From assembly GCA_963710735.1 (NCBI GenBank), contig CAVQBN010000013.1, forward strand, positions 62,001 to 126,000: a DNA stretch of 64,000 bases, written 5' to 3'. A program made the translations under genes and the position numbers. This stretch comes from FEN-1297 sp963710735. GTDB lineage: Bacteria > Bacteroidota > Ignavibacteria > Ignavibacteriales > Ignavibacteriaceae. The notes beneath the pieces are model-generated. The model searched no databases. It had not been told where the DNA came from and was given only the letters and a program-made list of their open reading frames with translations. Of this stretch, positions 18,478-27,085 are shown one piece after another (position 1 is the first letter of the stretch; every line of letters begins with the position of its first letter).

Positions 18478-19689
18478 TTAATCCTTCGATAGAATGGAAT
18501 ATATTTTTTTATACTCCTCGATTGAATTATCAAGGTTAAATTCTTTTTCAGCAACTTTTCTGCATCTTATATATATATCAGGTTCATTAAGCAATTTTTT
18601 AAGCTGAAAAATAGCCGAATCGTAATCGTTATTTTTAATTACGACGCCCACCTTGTACCGTTTAATTGTTTCTTCAGTATCACCGACCCCTTCACTCACA
18701 ACAACCGGCATGCCCGCAGCTAAATATTCGGCAAATTTAAGCGGAGAAGAAACATTATTAACAATATTATTTTCCCTTAATAGCAGTCCGAAATTTGCGC
18801 TTGTTAGCTGATTAAATACTTCGTCCGAGCCGACACTTAAAATTTCCGATGATTCATATAGATCACGATAAGCCATCAGCTCTTCTGAAAATTTACGGCT
18901 CTCATAAGTTAATATTTTAAAACGGAAATTATCAATGAGCGAAAGACAATTCCGTGCGAACGAAAAGACTTCTAACATGTTCTGCCATTTTGCCGACGAT
19001 CCGGAATAAACACATGTAATTGCATTTACCCCTTTCCTTTTCATTAATTCTTCGGGAGTTATATTTTGATTGATATTTGTTTTATTATTTATCACCGATA
19101 TTCTTCTTAATAATCCCAGAAATGAGGGGTACGCCAATAGAAGATGATTTTTAAATATTTCTGACACCACAACTATATGATCAGATTTTTTTATGACACG
19201 TCCTTCCAACATTCTTACCGTGGTTTCCGTAATCCCTTGTCTTTTCCATTGTCCCAGAAAAATCTGCTCTTCAATAAATACGCCTCTGTTGTCGTATATA
19301 AGTTTTAATCGCGGATAAATTATTTTTAAAAACATACTTATTATTGCGGGGTAAAGACTTCTGGCGTGTACAATATCAATTTTATTTTTCTTTACGATCG
19401 TTTTTGACAACATAAAACCACTGAAGAAATAATTCACCCAGAACGGTATTATAGAATACTTTTTTAATTCTACTCTGTAAAACGAAATTAACGAAATATA
19501 TTTTCCCTTTATCGATTCGTACTTTGTTTTTTCGTCATATCCTTGTTTAAAATTTTCAAATGAAATCAGGCTGCAATTAAATTGCCTGGACATGGACTTA
19601 AGCAAAGGCAAACCCTGCGAATGTAATACCGGACTTAATATACTGCTGTCGCTGATGAACAGAATGCCTCTCTTGCTTTTTTCTTTCAT
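18478..19689 (-). CDS. Family 4 glycosyltransferase (GT-B)
   Basis: A 403-aa GT-B protein. The N-terminal half starts with GILFISDSSILSPVLHSQGL and contains DIVHARSLYPAI, typical of acceptor-side GT4 domains. The C-terminal half has TCVYSGSSAKWQNMLEVFSF, a donor-binding loop, and SPLKFAEYLAAGMPVVVSEG near residues 315-334 in place of the usual EGxG..ExLA motif. It lies 26 nt after the GT2 at 19716 and about 95 nt before the methyltransferase gene. It probably extends the repeat unit; the sugar is unknown. Confidence 0.87.
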   Translation of the reverse strand: MKEKSKRGILFISDSSILSPVLHSQGLPLLKSMSRQFNCSLISFENFKQGYDEKTKYESIKGKYISLISFYRVELKKYSIIPFWVNYFFSGFMLSKTIVKKNKIDIVHARSLYPAIISMFLKIIYPRLKLIYDNRGVFIEEQIFLGQWKRQGITETTVRMLEGRVIKKSDHIVVVSEIFKNHLLLAYPSFLGLLRRISVINNKTNINQNITPEELMKRKGVNAITCVYSGSSAKWQNMLEVFSFARNCLSLIDNFRFKILTYESRKFSEELMAYRDLYESSEILSVGSDEVFNQLTSANFGLLLRENNIVNNVSSPLKFAEYLAAGMPVVVSEGVGDTEETIKRYKVGVVIKNNDYDSAIFQLKKLLNEPDIYIRCRKVAEKEFNLDNSIEEYKKIYSILSKD

Positions 19690-19715
19690 AAAATATATCA
19701 GTCTAGATATTTATA

Positions 19716-20633
19716 TTAAAACGCTTTTTTCAGATAATGATTTATAATATTACGATAGGCTTTTTTATAATTATTTTTTTCTTCCTTTTGTCTGTATAAA
19801 GTTAAGTGTTTAAGTACGAACATAAAAACTATAATATTTCTTAAAATAAAAAATCTAACGGACGAATAATGTTTCTTAAAGAATTTAAACTTGCTTTCGT
19901 ATCCAAGTTTCATTCTCAGAGGCATGTCGTTGCCTGTTATGAGACTTTTCATATGAACAATTTTTTCATTTAAATAATATATGACCTTATAACTTGTGTT
20001 TTTTTTTGTACGGTAACACAAGTCTACCTCCTCCGTGAACAGGAAATAATCTTCGTCGAATCCTTTCAGCTGTTTGTACAGATCGGCTTTAATCAGCATA
20101 CATGAACCGAATATATAATCGACTTCAAAGATTTTCCTTTTTCCCATTTTAAATTTAATGAAATTAGCTAATCTTGTTGTCCTTATGCTTAAGCCCGACA
20201 GATCGCCTATCTCCTTGAGGATTCCAGGGAACTTTGCCGACGAGACCTGGAATCTTCCGTCGGGAAAGATCATCTTCGGTCCGATTATACCAAAATTCGG
20301 ATTTTGCTTGGCAAATCGGAATAGTCCCGTTGGCATGTTATCAACCAGATATGTATCGGGATTCAGCAACAATAAATATTCGCCCCGAGATTTTGCAAAT
20401 CCCGAATTGTTGCCGTGACCGAAACCGAAGTTTGTATTCAAAAAAACAAATGAAAACTCGGGGAATTCAGTTTTAAGTTCTTCTATTGAACGGTCAGGAG
20501 AATTGTTATCTACTATAATAACCTCATAGCAGATTGTGTCCGTATATTTTTTAATGGACAGAAGTAAATTCCTGATACTCTCTGTCAAGTTATAGTTTAC
20601 AATAATGATCGATATGTCAATTGTATTTTCCAT
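19716..20633 (-). CDS. Family 2 glycosyltransferase (rhamnosyltransferase-like)
   Basis: A 305-aa GT-A enzyme. It opens with ISIIIVNYNLTESIRNLLLS and carries VDNNSPDRS, NFGFGHGNNSGF, LLNPDTYLVD (metal site, about residue 93) and FTEEVDLCYRTKK (catalytic-base segment, about residue 200). Its C-terminal 60 residues hold a hydrophobic helix (about 258-275). It is paralogous to the GT2 at 9757-10710 and to the GT2 half of the fusion at 1883-3865. It follows the wzy-like gene by about 16 nt when that gene is read through its frameshift. Confidence 0.88.
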   Translation of the reverse strand: MENTIDISIIIVNYNLTESIRNLLLSIKKYTDTICYEVIIVDNNSPDRSIEELKTEFPEFSFVFLNTNFGFGHGNNSGFAKSRGEYLLLLNPDTYLVDNMPTGLFRFAKQNPNFGIIGPKMIFPDGRFQVSSAKFPGILKEIGDLSGLSIRTTRLANFIKFKMGKRKIFEVDYIFGSCMLIKADLYKQLKGFDEDYFLFTEEVDLCYRTKKNTSYKVIYYLNEKIVHMKSLITGNDMPLRMKLGYESKFKFFKKHYSSVRFFILRNIIVFMFVLKHLTLYRQKEEKNNYKKAYRNIINHYLKKAF

Positions 20634-20649
20634 AATTTCATTTCCAAAA

Positions 20650-22078
20650 CTATCCTGATGGATTTTCCGGCCGGGTTTTAATATCCGATTTTAAGGCTGC
20701 TCTTCTTTCAAATTCAATGTATGCGAATAAAAATGCAATTAACGCGTTTGTTTTATACTTTATTAGTAGAGGAGATAATATTCCTAAAAAGGCTAGACCT
20801 ATAAATCCGCCTATAAGTCCGAGAGATATAATTTTTGCGTTTCTATCCGTTGAGTTTTTAAAGACATAATAAGCTGCTTTAAAAGAACCTTAAAAAAAGC
20901 CAAGTAAACAAAGCAAACCCGATTATTCCTCCTTTCCAGAGCATATAAAGCCAGGAACTGTCGATGTAATAAACCGGCAGCTTATTAAAAACTAAAATTT
21001 TATACTTTACAAAACTAGCCAGTCCGTCGCCGAAGACCGGATGATTTAAAAAATCCTCTACAGCATAATACCCTAATTCGACCCTCATAAGGAACGACGA
21101 ATCTTCTAGAGGGTTTGAAATCGATTCCGCTCTGGATTTAACAGACTGATTTACTAAAGCTTTTGTTTGAACATTCTTAACGGAATCTCCAGAAATCAAG
21201 ACGGGCACAATAAAAATCAATATCATAAAAGACGTCTTAAATATAGTCAGTTTGTTATTATATTTTAAATAAATGAGATAAATGGAAAACATTACCAGAA
21301 ATGTAACTATCCATAGGGTTCTTGTTAGAGTAACGAAAGTGCCAACCGTTAAAATCGTTAAAATAATAAGAGAAATTAATTTTTTATTTTTATCCTTATT
21401 GAACAGGAAATAAGCAAACATTACTCCAATAGTCAAAGGAAGAAAGCCCGATTGAAAAGTCACAAAACGCCCTTTGAATATGAAAAGATCAAAGATTATA
21501 TACTGCAATGAAATAATTATTGAGAGGCATAACAAAAACTTCAGCACCGCTGAATATTTTTCGCGGTACTTCAATAAGTATAAAACAGGGAAAATGAGCA
21601 TATATAAACAAAAATGGATAAATTCAATCAGTATCCATTGATTGTCCCTGCCCAGAGTCAATGATGTAACGGCACTTAGTCCGAAATAAGTCACCAAAAC
21701 AATTACCGGAAGTTCCAAATAACTCATTTTAAAGGAAATATCGCTTTCGTTAAGCAGATATAGACTTACCCCAAGCAAAGCTAATCCGAGCAAAGGAATA
21801 AAGCTTATCATTTCCAGATGAAAATCGTAATGGATATTATTATCGAGCAGCAGCAAAGGGAAAAAATTTACAACCAACAGGTAAACTGAGAAATCTTTCA
21901 GATATCCGAAATATAAAATAACCGAGGAAAGAAAAAGTATAAATAATATTAAGAGCAGTAAAGCATACTTTGATAAAAATTCGATGACGCCAACCTGAAT
22001 CAAAAAGCTCATTATCAAAACTAGGAAAAGATATACTAATTCTCTGGTCGATATTTCTTTTTTAGCTAATGATAACAT
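20650..22078 (-). CDS. O-antigen polymerase/ligase-like membrane protein (Wzy/WaaL type), interrupted by a +1 frameshift
   Basis: The first 399 residues read from the ATG at 22078 and stop at a TAA at 20879-20881. Skipping one T in the TTTT run (plus strand 20881-20884) lets the frame continue as KAAYYVFKNSTDRNAKIISL and on through two more hydrophobic helices to a TAG at 20650-20652, giving about 475 residues. The downstream part clearly codes for the expected C-terminus. The protein has about ten to twelve membrane helices and a large loop near residues 300-360 (with SFLMRVELGYYAVEDFLNHP), as in O-antigen polymerases and ligases. The shift may be an assembly error, a mutation or recoding; the context is AGG-UUC-UUU-UAA. 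Confidence 0.85.
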
Positions 22079-22093
22079 AGATTCTGGAGATTA

Positions 22094-23533
22094 TTATTTA
22101 AAGGCTTTTGTTATTGTTAAAAATTCTTCCACATTTTTCCGGTTAAATTTGAAGCTGACCGGTATATAAAATAGCAGAGCCGATAAAATCAGCACGATGA
22201 ATAACTCAACACTGGTCAAATGATTTATCAATAATATTTTAATTAAATAAATTAATATAAACATACAGATACTAATTATAAAAGTTTTTCCGAAACTCAT
22301 TAGAAAGTAACCGACATGTAAATCAATAAGCTTAAAGGGAATTAAGAAACCTGGATAAATCGTAATCAGATTAGCTATCAGATATCCGATGGCAACCCCG
22401 TAGATCCCCCATTTTAATCCTATTACAAATGCGGCTATAAAAATTACTCCGGTCACAAGCCCCCATCTGAACCAGATATCGGTTCTTCCTTTTGCCTTAA
22501 ATATAGTACCCGCAGGCGTATAAACGGACTGAATCATTCCAATGGGAGCAAGTATTATTAAAAGTGGAATTGTCTGAAGCCATTTCTCGCCTAAAAGCGC
22601 CTTGATCAAGACATCCGAAGAAGCAGTAATCCAAAGCATCAGCGGGAACGATATCAGTGCTATGTTATTTGCCAGTTTAATGTACATTTCCCTGACTTTA
22701 GGATTATCGCTTTGAAGCTTTGAATATAATGGAAACATCACCCTGGAAAAAACTGCAGTTATATTTTGAAGAGGGTACAGCATCATTCTATATGCTATAT
22801 TGTAATAACCTAGCTGTTCTTGCCCCAAATATTTCTGGATTAAGACATAATCAGCATTCCTTACAAAATAATTTACAATATTAAAACCTGATAAATTTGC
22901 ACTGAAGTTATAGATCGATTTAATTTCAGGGAAAGAAAACACTAATTTTGGTTTAAAAGAACTTTTCAACCAAAGAATCAAAGAAAGCGTTGTGGCATTT
23001 GCAAGGCTTTGAATTACCAGACTCCAAACCCCGAATCCCATAAAAGCAAGAGTAATCGCGCAGACAGAGCCCACGATTACAGCGGTTGTTTCATATATTG
23101 CGATCTTTTTAAATTTCAATTCCTTTTCCAACAGGGTCTGATGCATTATTGTTGCGCTGGTTATTGGAAAAGTAAACGACAAGACCTTCAATATACTAGT
23201 CAATTCCTCTGCGTTATAAAATTCCGCTATCGGATGTGCCAAAAAGTAAAGCAATATATTCATTACGATGCCTACGGTCAGAACTACCCAATAAATGCTG
23301 CTCAGGAATTCGTCGTTTACTTCCTGTCTTTGAATAATAGCGGCAGATATACCGAGATCCTTGAAAATATTTAAGAACCCTATTACCACTACGGATGAGG
23401 TAATCAAACCGAATTCCGCCGGTACGAGCAATCGTGCTAAAATTATAAGGGTTATTATTTGGAATATATGGATAATTATCCGTGAAAGCGCTGACCAAAA
23501 TATACCGGAATGAGCATCGGATTCGGAAATCAA
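22094..23533 (-). CDS. MOP-family oligosaccharide flippase (Wzx/WzxC-like)
   Basis: A 479-aa protein with about twelve to fourteen membrane helices. It starts SGIFWSALSRIIIHIFQIIT and has the LVPAEFGLI and VNDEFLSSIYWVVL segments typical of WzxC-type lipopolysaccharide translocases, which flip undecaprenyl-linked repeat units across the inner membrane. The start is TTG at 23533, supported by GGAG seven bases upstream. Its stop lies 13 nt before the wzy-like gene, so flippase and polymerase are adjacent as in Wzx/Wzy loci. The glycan carried cannot be read from sequence. Confidence 0.92.
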   Translation of the reverse strand: MISESDAHSGIFWSALSRIIIHIFQIITLIILARLLVPAEFGLITSSVVVIGFLNIFKDLGISAAIIQRQEVNDEFLSSIYWVVLTVGIVMNILLYFLAHPIAEFYNAEELTSILKVLSFTFPITSATIMHQTLLEKELKFKKIAIYETTAVIVGSVCAITLAFMGFGVWSLVIQSLANATTLSLILWLKSSFKPKLVFSFPEIKSIYNFSANLSGFNIVNYFVRNADYVLIQKYLGQEQLGYYNIAYRMMLYPLQNITAVFSRVMFPLYSKLQSDNPKVREMYIKLANNIALISFPLMLWITASSDVLIKALLGEKWLQTIPLLIILAPIGMIQSVYTPAGTIFKAKGRTDIWFRWGLVTGVIFIAAFVIGLKWGIYGVAIGYLIANLITIYPGFLIPFKLIDLHVGYFLMSFGKTFIISICMFILIYLIKILLINHLTSVELFIVLILSALLFYIPVSFKFNRKNVEEFLTITKAFK

Positions 23534-23855
23534 ATTGTATCTCCGTTTATAAAAATTATATTTTTCCGAATATGCATGCGTGAAGACCTAGTATTTCCCA
23601 GTTCAATTTTCTTCTGTTCGGGTAATACAAATAAAACCATAAGGCTGTTAATTTTTTTTCTAACAGCGTAATTACAAAATTCCCGGAAATGTTTTATTCG
23701 GTTTCCGGTCTTAATATTTCCCCCGATTAGGACTTGCTTTCAGAAACACATTTTCAAAAGAAAATTTCATAAATAAAAACATTATTTCTTTTTAAATATT
23801 TTAAAATTTAAAGAGTTATACTATAATACAGCAAGACTCTGTAGTAAAGGATTAT
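23534..23855. other. Intergenic stretch with two stem-loops between wzz-like and wzx genes
   Basis: No gene is visible in this 322-nt gap. Two dyads stand out: GCTGTTA (23644-23650) with TAACAGC (23661-23667), and CCGGAAA (23683-23689) with TTTCCGG (23702-23708). On the minus strand the second is followed by GAATTTTG, a weak U-tract, so partial termination between the chain-length gene and the rest of the locus is possible. Confidence 0.4.
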
Positions 23856-25049
23856 TCATGATTTATAGTCCTGAGGCTTCCACTTAAATAAATTATTTTT
23901 GATATACAAGTATTCATTCGAACCGGCTAAATTTTTATTCTCCTTTAATAAAATAAATACTAACAAGATCAGCATTAATACTATCGTAATTAAAAAGGCC
24001 ATAATAGTTCTTTTAGGGAAACTTCTTTTCGCAGGCGGGATGGCCGGATCGATTACCTGCAAAATGGGAACATCTTTCTGTTCCTGAAATTTAGCCTGTT
24101 CATAAAGAGGCAGTTCAAATTCGAGTATATTTGTATAAATCTGTACATTGCCGTACAATCTAAAATAATTAATTGCATTCTCAGGCAGTTTATTCAGTGA
24201 CAGCATCGTGTTTATGCTGTCCTTGCCTGCCTCTATTTGTTTTAGTTTTAAAGCAAATTCTTTCGCAACAATTTTAGCATTTTCGGCTTGAGCGGAATTA
24301 TCACCGTAAAGTTGTTTATAGATGGAATATTCGGTTTGTTTTTCCGCAATTTGCGCCTGGAACTTGGCTATTTGTTCCAGAATTGCTTTCGTCTGACTTT
24401 CGGCTTCGTACATTCCGGTTTTCTTTTGGAATTGCTCTAATTTATCTTCGGCATATTGTAAGCTGTCTTTTACATCATTAACACGTTTTTCCAAGAACTG
24501 TCTGTTTTCTTTTGCCTTTTTAATTTTCAGAGTTACGATTTTGTTGTTCAACTTTTTCACTATAAAATTTGTCATTTCCGCTGCAAGCACCGGTGTAGGA
24601 GCAGAAACGGTAATGCTGTACGTTACTCCGTCGTCATTTAAGCCTGCGCTTATACTGCTTCTTAGCTGCTTTAAGGTGAGTTCGTAAAAATCCACAGCTG
24701 TAGTGTCAATCTTATAGACTTTAATTAAATCGAATTTCTGAATGACGGTATTAAGCAGGGTTCTGCTGTATACAATTGAGTTATATATGTCCACGTCGGA
24801 ATTTTCGCCAAGATTTCCCAAGCCGAGCGGCAGTCCTTTCAGTTCGGATAGTCCGGAGAGAATACCATTAGTACTTTGATCGCTTGAGGGTAATAAAAGA
24901 GAAGACGCGTCAAATCTTTCGTTAACAAAAAAATAGATTGCCAGATAAGACAATACCATTGAAATAATAAAAAGGAAAATGAAGAATCTCTTCCATTTTA
25001 CAAGAATTACCAAAAGGTCTAAAAATCCGAAGCTCTTTTTCTCAGACAT
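23856..25049 (-). CDS. Wzz/GumC-type polysaccharide chain-length determinant protein
   Basis: A 397-aa inner-membrane protein with the Wzz topology: a cytoplasmic N-terminus, membrane helix 1 (about 20-42), a periplasmic domain rich in coiled coil (about 180-285), and membrane helix 2 (about 348-369) preceded by the proline-rich VIDPAIPPAKRSFPKR segment. No tyrosine-kinase domain follows, so it is of the Wzz type rather than the fused Wzc type. It is expected to control glycan chain length with the Wzy-like protein. It is the first gene of the minus-strand glycan locus and is divergent from the GT9 gene. Confidence 0.92.
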   Translation of the reverse strand: MSEKKSFGFLDLLVILVKWKRFFIFLFIISMVLSYLAIYFFVNERFDASSLLLPSSDQSTNGILSGLSELKGLPLGLGNLGENSDVDIYNSIVYSRTLLNTVIQKFDLIKVYKIDTTAVDFYELTLKQLRSSISAGLNDDGVTYSITVSAPTPVLAAEMTNFIVKKLNNKIVTLKIKKAKENRQFLEKRVNDVKDSLQYAEDKLEQFQKKTGMYEAESQTKAILEQIAKFQAQIAEKQTEYSIYKQLYGDNSAQAENAKIVAKEFALKLKQIEAGKDSINTMLSLNKLPENAINYFRLYGNVQIYTNILEFELPLYEQAKFQEQKDVPILQVIDPAIPPAKRSFPKRTIMAFLITIVLMLILLVFILLKENKNLAGSNEYLYIKNNLFKWKPQDYKS

Positions 25050-25300
25050 TCTTTTTACCTGAATAAATTATTGTTTTGAATTTCAAAGTTAACACAAATC
25101 CGTTCGTTTTTGCAACATTAATTTTAGAGTATTTCTGGATTATTAGACTAAATTTTGAAATAATACTCAGGATTATAATCTTTTTGTTTTATTCAACTAT
25201 TCTTCATTATTCTTGAAACGTTTAATAACCACTTTAATAATTTTTAATCAACATTATTATAATTAATTTTATTTCAATTTATTTTATATTGCATAACATA

Positions 25301-25319
25301 TTGAAATAATTAATTTCAA
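25301..25319. promoter_or_regulatory. Perfect inverted repeat in the divergent intergenic region
   Basis: TTGAAAT (25301-25307) and ATTTCAA (25313-25319) form a perfect 7-5-7 dyad, with another ATTTCAA at 25271-25277. It lies 22 nt before the GT9 start and overlaps a possible -10 (TAATTT). It could be an operator for the divergent pair (wzz-like and GT9); the rest of the 291-nt gap shows nothing clear. Confidence 0.35.
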
Positions 25320-25340
25320 AAGTTTAACTGGGAAGTTAAA

Positions 25341-26402
25341 ATGATTATACATGAAGATTGTTCTTTCTTCAAAGGTGATATCCCTTGTAAACCGCATAAA
25401 GAATTCGGCTATCATTGTGAAGATTGCCCGTCATATAAAAGGATTTCAGATAAAATTTTAATTATTAAATTAGGCGCAATAGGAGATGTAATCAGGACTA
25501 CTCCTCTGTTAAGGAAATTAAGAGAAGAATTTCCTTCTGCACAAATTACTTGGCTTACTTATACTCCGGATATTTTAAATTCAAATTGGGTGGATAGAAT
25601 TCTTAACGTCTCTCCAGAAAATATTGAGTTTCTTAAAAACTTTGAATTTGATTGGCTGATAAATTTAGATAAGGATGCTTTAGCAATTTCCTTAACTAAT
25701 TCGATTAAGGCAATGAAAAAATCCGGCTTTACAATTGATAAGTTTGGTCATGCTAAACCAATTGGATCAAAAGCAGAAGAACATAAATGGATAACCGGCT
25801 TATTTGATGATTTAAATAAAAAAAATGTAAAGCATTATATTCAAGAAATATTTGAAATTTGTGGTTATCAGTTTAACAATGAAGAATACATACTTGATGT
25901 TGATAAACCTGATAAAATATGGGATATTAACAAAAATAAAAAAGTTATTGGTCTAAACACCGGCTGCGGTGGCAGATGGTCTTCAAGACTTTGGCCTACA
26001 GAATACTGGATAAAATTATCCAAAGATTTATTGTCCGCAGGATATGAGGTTATTCTTCTTGGCGGAGAGCAAGAGGATGAGAAAAATAAATTCATTCAAA
26101 AAGAAAGTGGAGCTAAATATTTTGGCTTTTTTCCGCTAAAAATATTTATGGACCTGTTAAACCAATGCGATACAATAGTAACTGCTGTTACAATGGCTAT
26201 GCACTTGGCAATCGGGTTAAAAAAGAATTTGATCTTATTCAATAATATTTTTAATAAAAATGAATTCTTTCTTTATAGCCGTGGAAAAATATTAGAACCT
26301 GATTTTGACTGCAGCTGTTATTATTCTCCAACATGCCCCAATAATTGCATGCAGTACCTTTATCCCAAAGAAGTACTAAAAGCAATAAAAAAGTTGGTTT
26401 GA
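25341..26402 (+). CDS. Family 9 glycosyltransferase (heptosyltransferase-like) with terminal Cys clusters
   Basis: A 353-aa GT-B protein of the ADP-heptose:LPS heptosyltransferase family. ILIIKLGAIGDVIRTTPLLR at about residues 45-64 is the family signature, GLNTGCGGRWSSRLWP is the donor-side segment near 210, and ILLGGEQEDEKN follows. Unusually, the first 32 residues hold Cys7, Cys16, a His-x-Cys and a Cys-x2-Cys pattern, and the C-terminus holds a second cluster (CSCYYSPTCPNNC, about 328-340), which together could bind a metal. It would act in the cytoplasm on LPS core or another glycan. The gene is monocistronic and divergent from the glycan locus. Confidence 0.88.
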   Translation: MIIHEDCSFFKGDIPCKPHKEFGYHCEDCPSYKRISDKILIIKLGAIGDVIRTTPLLRKLREEFPSAQITWLTYTPDILNSNWVDRILNVSPENIEFLKNFEFDWLINLDKDALAISLTNSIKAMKKSGFTIDKFGHAKPIGSKAEEHKWITGLFDDLNKKNVKHYIQEIFEICGYQFNNEEYILDVDKPDKIWDINKNKKVIGLNTGCGGRWSSRLWPTEYWIKLSKDLLSAGYEVILLGGEQEDEKNKFIQKESGAKYFGFFPLKIFMDLLNQCDTIVTAVTMAMHLAIGLKKNLILFNNIFNKNEFFLYSRGKILEPDFDCSCYYSPTCPNNCMQYLYPKEVLKAIKKLV

Positions 26403-26426
26403 ATAGATTTCTTTTTGAATACATTT

Positions 26427-26448
26427 TGAATGCACTCTGAATGCACTC
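26427..26448. repeat. Tandem 11-bp direct repeat (two units)
   Basis: TGAATGCACTC occurs twice head-to-tail (26427-26437 and 26438-26448), just after the GT9 stop. Nothing else is recognisable between 26403 and the promoter at 26585. Two units are too few to call a functional element. Confidence 0.5.
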
Positions 26449-26584
26449 TAATAAGCCTATTCTTATAGTAATTCACTCTTTCTTCGGAATCATAGAACCT
26501 TGAACATACAAGCACATCATCTTCAATTTTTTTGACTTAAGTCCAAAATCTAAAAAATTATACGAGCAATGAAAGAACAAATAC

Positions 26585-26612
26585 TTGACTTTTTCAATTT
26601 TTTCTGTATCTT
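26585..26612 (+). promoter_or_regulatory. Candidate promoter of the structured leader RNA
   Basis: TTGACT (26585-26590) and TATCTT (26607-26612) are separated by 16 bases. This is the same arrangement as rRNA promoter P1 in this window (TTGACT-16-TATTTT). Transcription would start near 26619. Confidence 0.5.
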
Positions 26613-26618
26613 TACTCA

Positions 26619-26735
26619 CAAAAAAGGAGCTTTTTTAACGTCGACTTGCTACTAAGGAAATTTTTTAATTAATTTTTACTACCAGAGTAGCAATGGTGTG
26701 CCGATTTAGGGATTTTCTCTGGTCGGTTTTTTGTT
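26619..26735 (+). ncRNA. Candidate structured leader RNA / attenuator upstream of the 82-aa gene
   Basis: Several pairings are visible. A6G (26620-26626) pairs with CT6 (26630-26636) around a 3-nt loop. TTGCTACT (26646-26653) pairs perfectly with AGTAGCAA (26686-26693). ACCAGAG (26681-26687) pairs with CTCTGGT (26717-26723), followed by CGG and six T (26727-26732). ACCAG lies in the loop of the second stem and pairs outside it, so the region could form an H-type pseudoknot or two alternative stems, the last of which resembles a terminator. This is the architecture of a riboswitch or attenuator, but it matches no class I recognise. The boundaries are estimates. Confidence 0.4.
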
Positions 26736-26829
26736 TACTTACTGGAACTTTTAATGGAGGAGATGGTTAATATTATTTGATACTTATTTTAAGGTTAGCG
26801 ACTAATATCAACAAAAAAGGAAGGCAGCG

Positions 26830-27078
26830 ATGAAAACAGTAAAAGCTAAAATAGACAATCCTTTATCCGATCTTATTAGTGACGATATATATGAATTATT
26901 AAGTTCTCAGGGCCTAATTGATGAAAAATCAGTGAGAGATTATCAAATTAGGAAAAAATTCAAACAATTAAGAGCTAGTAAAATAAGTGCTGGCGATGCC
27001 ATAGATTCTATAAGGGAAGAGTACCCTTATTTACAGTTTGATACCATCAGAAAAATAGTTTATCAAATTAGTAAGTAA
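26830..27078 (+). CDS. Conserved-looking small protein of unknown function (82 aa)
   Basis: I do not recognise this protein. It is a soluble, charged, mostly helical 82-residue chain with no Cys, signal or membrane segment. Residues 35-82 (two or three helices ending DTIRKIVYQISK) could be a small helix-turn-helix or RNA-binding fold, but no family is asserted. The ATG at 26830 has an AAGGAAGG SD 5-12 nt upstream. It lies between a structured leader (26619-26735) and a candidate small RNA (27121-27203), which suggests a regulated or regulatory gene. The codon usage matches the surrounding genes. Confidence 0.75.
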   Translation: MKTVKAKIDNPLSDLISDDIYELLSSQGLIDEKSVRDYQIRKKFKQLRASKISAGDAIDSIREEYPYLQFDTIRKIVYQISK

Positions 27079-27085
27079 TTTTTGC

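Noticed and set aside
26427..26448. CRISPR array or iteron array
   Set aside because: Only two adjacent 11-mers with no spacers and no cas genes.
26764..26788. Short ORF ATG-GAG-GAG-ATG... (8 codons) in the leader of the 82-aa gene
   Set aside because: It has no properly spaced SD and is too short to support without comparative data.
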